In this document: positions 1 to 5,970 of the stretch, in pieces | Layout of the letters: each line of letters starts with the position of its first letter | Numbering within the stretch: position 1 is the first letter of the stretch | Source: an uncultured Sphingomonadales bacterium | Lineage (GTDB): Bacteria; Pseudomonadota; Alphaproteobacteria; Sphingomonadales; Sphingomonadaceae | DNA: 7,374 bases | Reading direction: 5' to 3' | Assembly (NCBI GenBank): GCA_903893935.1 | Contig: CAITOD010000497.1 | Location: 1 to 7,374, forward strand | Program-made: the position numbers and the translations under genes | The notes under the pieces: generated by a model | The model's input: the letters and a program-made list of their open reading frames with translations, nothing else | Databases searched by the model: none | Told to the model about the DNA's origin: nothing

Positions 1-2481
1 ACTGCCGCCGCTGCCGGTATCCGATGTGCCGCCGTTGCCGCCCTGCGCGACCAGCGTTGTGCTCACCGAATTGCTGTGCGGAGCGCCCGCCAGGTCATTG
101 AAGATCAGCGACGAAATGGCTGAGCCACCCGCGCCCGCTGCGCCGCCGCCGGTGGCATTGCCGCCGACGCCACCGATCGCGGTCTGGGCCAGTGCCAGTT
201 GACCGCCGTTGCTTTGTCCCGACACCGCATTGTTTGGTGCCGCCGCGCCGCCCGCGCCGCCTGCCGCGCCGGCGGTGCCGGTACCGCCCGCACCGCCGGT
301 TTCGCTAACCGCGGCATTGACCACACCGCTGCCGGCACTTTTGGCGCTGGCCGTCGCGCCGCTGCCCATGCCGCCGTTTCCGCCTGCTTCAAGCGCGCCC
401 GTCGCCCCTCCGCCGTTGCCGCCGGTGGCGTTTGCGACCGCGCTGACGGGCGCGGACAGAGTGCTTGTCGAGGCGGCGATGGCCGTAGCTTTGGCAGCGG
501 CACCGATCGCGCCGCCGGCAAGCACCGTTCCCGCGCCGCCGTTGCCTCCGGACGCATTCGCCGTTGCAAGCACGGCATTTGCATCGGAGAGGCTGGTCGT
601 TGCCGCCGCATAGCCACCTGCCTTGGCGGTGCCACTGGCAGTGCTGCCCCCGCTGCCACCCACCGCAACGGCCTGGCCGGCAAGTGTGGCACTGGTTGTG
701 TCGGTGACAGTGAGGTTTGAGGTGGCCGCGCCGGCTCCTCCGGCAGTTGCGCTGTCGCTCGAACCACCGGAACCGCCGATCGCGGACTGGTTCAGCGTGA
801 TCGTGCCACCAGCCGATTGTGCCGATACCGCATTGACCAGCGACGACGAGGCGCCCGCGCCGCCAATGGCGCCGTTGGTACCGGCGCCGCCCGAACCGCC
901 CGTCTGGCTGACCGAGGCCACGACCGAACTTTTGCCCGTGCTGGTGGCGGCGGCGGTCGAGCCGCTGGCCGTGCCGCCGGCCCCTGCCACTTTCTGCGCA
1001 GCCGAAGCGTTGCCGCCATTGCCGCCGGTCGCGCTTGCGGCGGCGTTTGCGGCACCGGCTCCCGCAAGGTTTACTACCGCGATTGCTGCGCCACCGCTGC
1101 GTGCCGTGCCACTGGCAGTGCTGCCGCCATTGCCGCCCGTGGCGGTGATCTGCCCGATCAGCGTGGCACTGGTTGTGTCATTGATGCCGAGGCGCGACGA
1201 GGCTGCTCCGGCCAATCCGGCACTGCCGCTATCGCTTGATCCGCCGTTCCCGCCGGTCGTCGCCTCGTCGAGCGCCAGCGTGCCGCCTTTGGTCTGACCC
1301 GATACCGCGTTGGCGAGCGTTGCCGCGCCACCGTTGCCGCCGGTTGCTCCGCCGGTGCCGTTGCCACCCGCGCCGCCGGTATGGCTGACCGACACGGTCA
1401 CCGTGCCTTTGCCTGCGCTGGTTGCCGTGGCTGTTGAACCGCTCGCCACACCCCCGCCGCCCGCCGCCTTGCGTGCGCCGGCAGCGTCACCGCCGTTGCC
1501 ACCGGCGGCTGTCGCGGTCGCGCTGATGGGCGCTGCGCCGGTTGTGGTCGAAGCGGCCGCTGCGATTGCATTGGCAGCAGCGCCGGCGGCCCCGTTGGCG
1601 GTGGTTGTGCCCGATCCGCCCGAACCTCCTGCCGCGACCGCGGTCGCCGCCACCGCGCTCGCCCCGGACAACGTCACCGTTGCGTTTGCGGCCGCGCCGG
1701 GACTGGCCGTGCCCGTGGTCACATCGCCGCCATTGCCGGCGGTGGCCGTGATCTGGCTGGTGAGTATTGCGCTTTGCGTCGGTTGCGCGGTGTCGTTGAA
1801 AGTCAGGCTGGAGGATGCCGAACCTGCCGCCCCGGCAGATCCGGTATCGGCTGCTCCACCGTTACCGCCCAAGGCAATCTGGTTAAGCGCCAATGTACCG
1901 CCGCTGGTTTGCCCTGAAACCGCATTGAAAACGGTCGATGACGCGCCGGCACCTCCGCTTGCCCCCGATGTGCCGGTGCCACCATTGCCACCGGCCTGAT
2001 TGACCAGCGCACTAACCGAGCCATTTCCCGCGCTGGATGCGGTGGCCGTCGTGGCGCTCGCGTAACCGCCCGCGCCCGCAACATCTGTGAGGCCGCTCGC
2101 CGAGCCGCCACGACCACCGACCGAGCGCGCCGAGGCTTCGACCATATCAGAGGTGTTGGCCGCATTGGCTGACGATGCCGTTGCTGCGGCGCTGCCGCCG
2201 TTGCCGCCGAAGCTGGCCGAGCCCCCGGCGCCACCGAACGCAACCGCCGACGCGGTCGCTGGTCCCGTGGTATTCGTGGCAGCCGTTGCGGTTGCCGCGC
2301 CGCCGCTGCCGCCCTGGCCGCCAGTGCCGCCGTTGCCACCGATACCGCCATCGATCAGCGCGACATTCTGGGCATCCGTCGGCGTATTGGTGCCCCCCGT
2401 TACGGACTTGCCTTTGGTGCCGGACCCGCCCGAACCGGTGTTGTTGGTGCCCGCAGAACCGATCAGCCAGACGTTTGACAT
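1..2481 (-). CDS. Giant Gly/Ala/Ser/Thr-rich repeat protein, N-terminal 827 residues (3' end off the window)
   Basis: The minus-strand frame is open for 827 codons from ATG at 2481 to the left edge with no stop. GGGG at 2489-2492 lies 7 nt upstream as a plausible ribosome binding site. The product begins MSNVWLIGSAG and has no hydrophobic signal peptide. It consists of GGNGG, GGAGG and GGSGG clusters alternating with Ala/Thr/Ser-rich strands such as ATATAAGG. I see no Cys, very few aromatics and few charges. A longer period is present: the motif NAVSGQ..GGTLALNQ....GGNGG starts at residues 186, 391, 550 and 751, each copy followed by a S-L-x-F/V-N/T-D strand (SSSLTFND, TSNLTVTD, ISSLIFND). 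Conservation of these motifs in protein supports this frame over the proline-rich opposite strand. The composition recalls mycobacterial PGRS domains and bacterial beta-strand-repeat surface proteins, but no PE domain or RTX nonapeptide (GGxGxDxuX) is visible. Function is unknown; a secreted or surface fibrous protein exported by a C-terminal signal beyond the window is inference. Confidence 0.85.
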   Translation of the reverse strand, partial: MSNVWLIGSAGTNNTGSGGSGTKGKSVTGGTNTPTDAQNVALIDGGIGGNGGTGGQGGSGGAATATAATNTTGPATASAVAFGGAGGSASFGGNGGSAAATASSANAANTSDMVEASARSVGGRGGSASGLTDVAGAGGYASATTATASSAGNGSVSALVNQAGGNGGTGTSGASGGAGASSTVFNAVSGQTSGGTLALNQIALGGNGGAADTGSAGAAGSASSSLTFNDTAQPTQSAILTSQITATAGNGGDVTTGTASPGAAANATVTLSGASAVAATAVAAGGSGGSGTTTANGAAGAAANAIAAAASTTTGAAPISATATAAGGNGGDAAGARKAAGGGGVASGSTATATSAGKGTVTVSVSHTGGAGGNGTGGATGGNGGAATLANAVSGQTKGGTLALDEATTGGNGGSSDSGSAGLAGAASSRLGINDTTSATLIGQITATGGNGGSTASGTARSGGAAIAVVNLAGAGAANAAASATGGNGGNASAAQKVAGAGGTASGSTAAATSTGKSSVVASVSQTGGSGGAGTNGAIGGAGASSSLVNAVSAQSAGGTITLNQSAIGGSGGSSDSATAGGAGAATSNLTVTDTTSATLAGQAVAVGGSGGSTASGTAKAGGYAAATTSLSDANAVLATANASGGNGGAGTVLAGGAIGAAAKATAIAASTSTLSAPVSAVANATGGNGGGATGALEAGGNGGMGSGATASAKSAGSGVVNAAVSETGGAGGTGTAGAAGGAGGAAAPNNAVSGQSNGGQLALAQTAIGGVGGNATGGGAAGAGGSAISSLIFNDLAGAPHSNSVSTTLVAQGGNGGTSDTGSGGS
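160..231 (-). repeat. 24-residue repeat motif, copy D
   Basis: Encodes residues 751-774, beginning NAVSGQSNGGQLALAQ and ending GGVGG. It is the most diverged copy, and its unit continues past the window edge. Confidence 0.8.
763..834 (-). repeat. 24-residue repeat motif, copy C
   Basis: Encodes residues 550-573, beginning NAVSGQSAGGTITLNQ and ending GGSGG. It opens a unit of 201 residues. Confidence 0.8.
1240..1311 (-). repeat. 24-residue repeat motif, copy B
   Basis: Encodes residues 391-414, beginning NAVSGQTKGGTLALDE and ending GGNGG. It opens a shorter unit of 159 residues, about 42-46 residues shorter than its neighbours. Confidence 0.8.
1855..1926 (-). repeat. 24-residue repeat motif, copy A
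   Basis: Encodes residues 186-209 of the Gly-rich protein, beginning NAVSGQTSGGTLALNQ and ending GGNGG. It is the first of four in-frame copies and marks the start of a long repeat unit of 205 residues. Confidence 0.8.
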
Positions 2482-2507
2482 AGAATTACCCCAGACAGAT
2501 GCAAAAG

Positions 2508-2539
2508 CCCGACGACACGGCGTCGCCGGGTTGGTTTTT
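2508..2539. terminator. Terminator-like hairpin, possibly bidirectional, upstream of the Gly-rich gene
   Basis: Arms 2508-2516 (CCCGACGAC) and 2522-2530 (GTCGCCGGG) pair over nine positions with one A-C mismatch at 2512/2526 and a 5-nt loop. On the plus side TTGGTTTTT follows at 2531-2539; on the minus side the stem is followed by CTTTTG (2507-2502). No plus-strand gene ends here. The natural reading is termination of the reductase transcript (stop at 2642) or an element in the 5' leader of the Gly-rich gene, whose ATG is only 27 nt beyond the stem. Pairing is read by eye; no folding energy was calculated. Confidence 0.5.
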
Positions 2540-2554
2540 CGCATCGGTTAATTT

Positions 2555-2608
2555 GCGTTTACGCTTATGTCAGATCTATGACACGCGTGTGGCAGCAAGC
2601 ATTCTTGC
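2555..2608. promoter_or_regulatory. Cluster of small inverted repeats; candidate operator or promoter of the Gly-rich gene
   Basis: Four dyads lie within about 55 bp: GCGT-TT-ACGC (2555-2564), TGTCA-N6-TGACA (2568-2583), the perfect palindrome ACACGCGTGT (2581-2590) and GCAAG-N4-CTTGC (2595-2608). The second has the 5-6-5 arm spacing of many CRP/FNR-type sites, but its arms match neither the CRP nor the FNR consensus. On the minus strand CTGACA overlaps this dyad and could be a -35 element, with only a poor AT-rich -10 (around AAATTAAC) at suitable distance. Regulatory function is inference from position between two minus-strand genes. Confidence 0.3.
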
Positions 2609-2641
2609 GCGGCATGATTATCCGTCAGCGGCATATCCGGA

Positions 2642-4015
2642 CTACCGTGTTCCAATTCCGGACATCCTGAAATCGGTATTGCTATGGCCTAGCCCCATTG
2701 GTTGTCCGTGGTGAGTTTCGACCGCGATGCCAATATGTGCCAGCCAATCGCGGGGCAAGGCGCCGCCAATGCAGACGATGACACGATCGTTCGCGAGGAT
2801 TTGCTCGCCACTCGGGGTCTTCATGGTTGCCGTCCCGGCGCCAAAGGCGATCGGCGTCGCGGCGTGGAGCACGGTGATCGTGCCTGCTGCACCGAGCTGT
2901 TCGGCAAGCGCGCGGTTGGTGGCGCTTGCGCGCGTAAAAGACATGCCGCGGTGGACGAGTGTGACCTTCGCGTCAGGGACTTCCGCCAGCGCGATCGCGG
3001 CTTCGAGCGCGGAATTGCCGCCGCCCACCACCATCACGCGCTGGCCGGCATATTGGCCCGGATCGCTCAGCCGATAGACCACTTTGGCAAGGTCTTCGCC
3101 CGGCACGCCGAGCCGGCGCGGGGTGCCGCCGCGACCCATCGCCAGCAACACACGGTGCGCGCGATAGCGGGCTTTGTCGGTGAGCACGACCAGGGCATCG
3201 CGCTCGCGTTCGATCGCATGCACGCGTTCCTCGAAATTGGGTGAAAGCCCGGTACGGTCGAGCACATCGCGCCAGAACGCAATCAGGCTTTCCTTGCTGA
3301 TCGACCCCAGCCGCACTTCGCCGATCAGCGGCAACAGCGCAGGCGCGGTCATCACCAGCTTGCCGCGGGGGTAATGCGCCACCGATCCGCCGAGGCTTGC
3401 CTGATCGATCGCGACAAAGCGCAAGCCATGCGCCATGGCACCAAGGCTGGCCGAGAGCCCCGCCGGGCCGCACCCCACGATCACCACATCGAGCAGATCG
3501 GGGTCGGCCACACGGCTCTCACGGCGCAAGGCGGCGGCGATATGGTCGATTGTTTCGCGCCCCTGATTGATCGCGTTGCGAATCAGGCCGAGCCCACCCA
3601 GTTCGCCCGCGATATGCACGCCCGGCAGGCTGGTTTCGCCGCCCGCGCCCAGCACCGGCACATCGATCCCGCGCGTCGGCGTGCCGAACACCAGCGTGAT
3701 CGCGGCGGTCGGGCAGGCATCGCGGCACACGCCGTGGCCGACGCAGGCCCACGGCTCGATCAGCATGGCGGTGCGCCCGACCAGACCGAGCACATCGGCT
3801 TCAGGGCACGCGCGCACGCAAGCGCCGCAGCCGATGCAGCGCGCTGGATCGATGTGCGGGTGCAGGCTGGGCGGTTCGGCGAGGCCGGCTGCGCGGTTGT
3901 GCTGCAACAACTCGCGATTGCGCCGCGTGCGCATGGCGTGGTGGCATGCCCAGCCGGCCACCGCGAGCGCAATCGGCAGGGCATAGACCGGAACAAGCGC
4001 CGCAGTGGTGATCAT
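2642..4015 (-). CDS. Membrane-anchored Fe-S/FAD/NAD(P) oxidoreductase (ferredoxin domain plus thioredoxin reductase-like domain)
   Basis: A 457-residue protein likely to move electrons between NAD(P)H and a membrane acceptor at the cytoplasmic face. Residues 5-24 form one hydrophobic helix followed by RTRRNR, which predicts a cytoplasmic body. A two-cluster ferredoxin-like domain follows: C60-x2-C-x2-C-x3-C70-P, then C91-x2-H94-x2-C97-x3-C101-P, where the second cluster has His in place of the second Cys. Residues 112-160 (TRGIDVP, then PGVHIAGELGG) resemble a flavoprotein AGE/FAD segment but lie before the flavin fold. GCGPAG at 181-186 is the FAD Rossmann motif, YRLSDP at 314-319 a linker, and GGGNSA at 331-336 followed by VHR at 354-356 the NAD(P) fold. 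No thioredoxin-reductase CxxC disulfide is visible. The ATG at 4015 is chosen because it keeps the membrane helix; its ribosome binding site is weak. The gene is divergent from the cytochrome b/c pair and probably works with it. Oxidoreductase class is confident; physiological partner and nucleotide specificity are inferred. Confidence 0.9.
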   Translation of the reverse strand: MITTAALVPVYALPIALAVAGWACHHAMRTRRNRELLQHNRAAGLAEPPSLHPHIDPARCIGCGACVRACPEADVLGLVGRTAMLIEPWACVGHGVCRDACPTAAITLVFGTPTRGIDVPVLGAGGETSLPGVHIAGELGGLGLIRNAINQGRETIDHIAAALRRESRVADPDLLDVVIVGCGPAGLSASLGAMAHGLRFVAIDQASLGGSVAHYPRGKLVMTAPALLPLIGEVRLGSISKESLIAFWRDVLDRTGLSPNFEERVHAIERERDALVVLTDKARYRAHRVLLAMGRGGTPRRLGVPGEDLAKVVYRLSDPGQYAGQRVMVVGGGNSALEAAIALAEVPDAKVTLVHRGMSFTRASATNRALAEQLGAAGTITVLHAATPIAFGAGTATMKTPSGEQILANDRVIVCIGGALPRDWLAHIGIAVETHHGQPMGLGHSNTDFRMSGIGTR

Positions 4016-4099
4016 CGGCTCTGGTCTCGCTGGCGCCCTTAAATCTCAGGAAAGGACATTTGTGCCGCGATTTCCAGCAAATTCTGGCATCACAGCGCA
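4016..4099. promoter_or_regulatory. Divergent intergenic region between reductase and cytochrome genes
   Basis: These 84 bp separate two divergent start codons, so they should hold promoters for both transcripts. The stretch is more AT-rich than its flanks. It holds a small dyad, CCAG-N6-CTGG (4074-4087), and a TTAAAT/ATTTAA element (4039-4044) that could serve as a -10 on either strand, but neither has a convincing -35. I cannot name a regulator. Shared control of the three genes follows only from the divergent layout. Confidence 0.4.
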
Positions 4100-4666
4100 A
4101 TGGCCGAACAAGGATGGATTCGCCGGGCGGAGATGATGGACGGCGTGACCGCGCCATTTGACCACACGAGCCCGCGTCTGCGCTGGCCCCTGGTCGATGG
4201 GCTCGTGGGCGCATGCGTGCTCGCGCTGCTGGCGTGGGGCTGGCGCATGCGGGCCGACCCCATGCTCGGTCCGCATGCCTGGACGGGGTATCTGTTCGGT
4301 CTGGGCGGTTCGCTGATGATGCTGGCGCTGCTCGGTTTTTCGGTGCGCAAGCGCATGGCGTCGGGGCGGTTCACGGTTGGTTGGTGGTACCACGCGCATG
4401 TCCTGCTTGGCTTGTTCGGTGCTGTCGCCGTGGTGATCCACGCGCGCTTTGCCTGGGGTTCGATCAACAGCAGCTTTGCGCTCGCGGCGACGCTGCTGGT
4501 TGTCGCCAGCGGGCTGGTCGCACGCTATGCGCTGGGACCGGCGCGGCGCGGCGGGGGACGGTGGGGGCGGCTCTTTGCCGAAACATGGCATTACCTGCAC
4601 GTGCCGCTCTATATGGTGCTGGTGATCGCAGTCATCCTGCATGTCTATATGGCGCATGCCTACTGA
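4100..4666 (+). CDS. Cytochrome b-like five-helix membrane protein (predicted di-haem b)
   Basis: A 188-residue integral membrane protein. Hydrophobic helices are visible near residues 31-49, 62-82, 97-117, 126-145 and 165-185. Positive charges (SVRKR at 81-85; ARRGGGRWGR at 148-157) place the N-terminus inside and the C-terminus at the periplasmic side. Helix 3 holds H100 and H114 and helix 5 holds H167 and H181. Both pairs are 14 residues apart, as expected for two b haems stacked across the membrane: H100/H167 near the cytoplasm and H114/H181 near the periplasm. H98, H164 and H186 are extra histidines. This would carry electrons between the cytoplasmic reductase and the exported cytochrome c encoded by the next gene, whose ATG overlaps this stop (TGATG). 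The ATG at 4100 lacks a clear Shine-Dalgarno. In-frame ATGs at 4133 and 4136 are alternatives, although the GGAG just before them sits too close. Resembles cytochrome b561 or ferric-reductase-like transmembrane domains; exact family unassigned. Confidence 0.85.
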   Translation: MAEQGWIRRAEMMDGVTAPFDHTSPRLRWPLVDGLVGACVLALLAWGWRMRADPMLGPHAWTGYLFGLGGSLMMLALLGFSVRKRMASGRFTVGWWYHAHVLLGLFGAVAVVIHARFAWGSINSSFALAATLLVVASGLVARYALGPARRGGGRWGRLFAETWHYLHVPLYMVLVIAVILHVYMAHAY

Positions 4667-5886
4667 TGCATTGGTTTGCGCGCCTCTTGCTGGCGTTGGC
4701 GTTGCTGCTTGCGGGCGCCGGGTCCTTGCGCGCCGAAACCGCGATCGAGCGGCTGGTCAGCCCCGGACCGCTGTCGCCCGCGCATGCCCGGTTTGAAACG
4801 CGCTGCAACACCTGCCACCGGTCGTTTGCGCGCGCCGCGCAGCCGCAGCAATGCCTGACTTGCCACACCGGGATCAAGCGCGACCGCGCAATCGGCACGC
4901 GATTCCATGGCTTGCGGGCCGACGCGCGCACGCAACCATGCCGCGATTGCCATGTCGAGCACCAGGGCACCGCGCACCCGCTGGTGCAATTCGACCAGCA
5001 AACGTTCCGGCACGATACCCAATCGGCCTATCGCCTCACCGGCGCGCATGCGCGCACCCGTTGCGCCGCGTGCCATCCCGGCATGGTGCGCTTTCGCGAG
5101 ACCCCGCAGGCCTGCGTGGCGTGCCACGTGCGCGCCGATCTGCATCGCGGGCGACTGGGGCCGCAGTGCCAGTCGTGCCACACCACCGCGCGGTGGAAGG
5201 ATGTGCTGCCGTTCGATCACGACCGCACGCGCTATCCCTTGACCGGCGCGCACCGCACCACCGCGTGTCTTGGCTGCCATCTTGGCGAGCAATGGCATGG
5301 CGTATCGACCGCTTGCGTGTCCTGCCATGCACACAAGGATGTCCATCGCGGTGCTGACGGGCCGAAGTGCGCCGATTGCCACCTGACGACGGTCTGGCGC
5401 ACGATCCGCTTCGATCACGACACGGTCAGGGCGTTTCCGCTCGTCGGTGCGCACAAGGCGGTTGCCTGCATCGGCTGCCATGCCGAAACCATGCGGCCGG
5501 CAAAGGCGCCGGTCGCTTGCGTCGGCTGCCATGTGCGCGACGACATCCATCGCAATGCCGACGGGCCGAAGTGCGAAACGTGCCATAGCCAGACCACCTG
5601 GAAAGTGGCCAGGTTCGATCACGGCAAGACCAGCTTTCCGCTTGTCGGCCTGCACACGCGGGTGACTTGCGTCGCCTGCCACCCGCAATCGGTCGATACC
5701 GTCAAAGTCGGCGGCCGCTGCATCGATTGTCACAAGAAGGACGATGTGCACCACGAGGCGCTCGGCCCGCTGTGCGAACGCTGCCACAAGGCAACCGGTT
5801 TCCGCATCCCCGGGGTCGAACCGATCAAGACGCCTTGGCGCAGCCGCATGCTGCATGATTTTCCGCGCTCGGGCTTGCGCGATTGA
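4666..5886 (+). CDS. Exported multihaem cytochrome c, 15 CxxCH motifs
   Basis: A 406-residue protein. The signal peptide MHWFARLLLALALLLAGAG with likely cleavage after SLRA (about residue 23) indicates Sec export, so it should act in the periplasm after haem attachment. Fifteen CxxCH sites begin at residues 47, 63, 92, 133, 150, 168, 201, 217, 235, 269, 285, 303, 335, 352 and 370, about one per 25 mature residues. From residue 122 the chain is four tandem units of about 67 residues with three haems each: [YF]xLxGxH, CxxCH, CxxCH, D[LVI]H, GPxC, then FDH. The extra His residues (for example H128, H160, H185; H196, H227, H251; H263, H295, H319) match the haem count and suggest bis-His, low-potential haems. 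The last unit lacks FDH and ends in a short tail. It starts within the stop of the cytochrome b gene (TGATG), implying translational coupling and a shared job. Related to cytochrome c3/doubled-CxxCH families. Electron conduit is inferred; the terminal partner is unknown. Confidence 0.93.
   Translation: MHWFARLLLALALLLAGAGSLRAETAIERLVSPGPLSPAHARFETRCNTCHRSFARAAQPQQCLTCHTGIKRDRAIGTRFHGLRADARTQPCRDCHVEHQGTAHPLVQFDQQTFRHDTQSAYRLTGAHARTRCAACHPGMVRFRETPQACVACHVRADLHRGRLGPQCQSCHTTARWKDVLPFDHDRTRYPLTGAHRTTACLGCHLGEQWHGVSTACVSCHAHKDVHRGADGPKCADCHLTTVWRTIRFDHDTVRAFPLVGAHKAVACIGCHAETMRPAKAPVACVGCHVRDDIHRNADGPKCETCHSQTTWKVARFDHGKTSFPLVGLHTRVTCVACHPQSVDTVKVGGRCIDCHKKDDVHHEALGPLCERCHKATGFRIPGVEPIKTPWRSRMLHDFPRSGLRD
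5029..5835 (+). repeat. Four tandem three-haem repeat units in the cytochrome c gene
   Basis: The units cover residues 122-189, 190-256, 257-323 and 324-390 (DNA 5029-5232, 5233-5433, 5434-5634, 5635-5835). The first Cys of successive units is at residues 133, 201, 269 and 335, giving periods of 68, 68 and 66. Units 2 and 3 are most alike (both carry DGPKC and FDH). Unit 4 is degenerate at its end. This looks like growth by internal duplication. Confidence 0.85.
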
Positions 5887-5959
5887 TCTGTCTTGCCTCT
5901 GCAACCGCACCGGCATAGCGACCATACCTGGATTAGCCGAAGCCCTGTTTTTGCGATTT

Positions 5960-5964
5960 GGGAG
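5960..5964 (+). promoter_or_regulatory. Ribosome binding site of the malic enzyme gene
   Basis: GGGAG lies 6 nt before the ATG at 5971. It is the clearest Shine-Dalgarno in the window and fixes this start. The 84-nt gap after the cytochrome stop holds no hairpin I could recognise, so read-through from the cytochrome operon is possible. Confidence 0.65.
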
Positions 5965-5970
5965 CCGATC

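Noticed and set aside
1..2481. Mycobacterial PE_PGRS protein, RTX toxin, or CRISPR-like array
   Set aside because: No PE domain at the N-terminus and no GGxGxDxuX calcium repeats were seen; the DNA repeats are imperfect, coding and lack spacer structure.
209..2551. Plus-strand Pro/Ala/Val-rich open stretches (PPLPPVA-like) opposite the Gly-rich gene
   Set aside because: They lie in one frame broken by stops, have no consistent starts, and are the exact antisense of GGNGG codons; the minus frame is unbroken and carries conserved repeats.
2610..2665. GGAAC general-stress (EcfG-type) promoter on the minus strand
   Set aside because: GGAAC is present at the end of the reductase gene, but no GTT-type -10 follows at the required distance.
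2499..2714. Plus-strand 71-codon open frame across the intergenic region
   Set aside because: It crosses the hairpin and runs into the antisense of the reductase 3' end, with no ribosome binding site and no motif.
4084..4100. Sigma-54 promoter before the cytochrome b gene
   Set aside because: The GG and GC elements are 9 rather than 10 nt apart and abut the start codon, leaving no leader.
4046..4657. Minus-strand 203-codon frame opposite the cytochrome b gene
   Set aside because: Polar, His/Arg/Gln-rich shadow of a membrane protein, with no recognisable motif or ribosome binding site.
4213..4665. Upstream extension of the cytochrome c frame to 4213
   Set aside because: The extension overlaps the cytochrome b gene in another frame and would bury the signal peptide; the ATG at 4666 in TGATG gives a proper exported protein.
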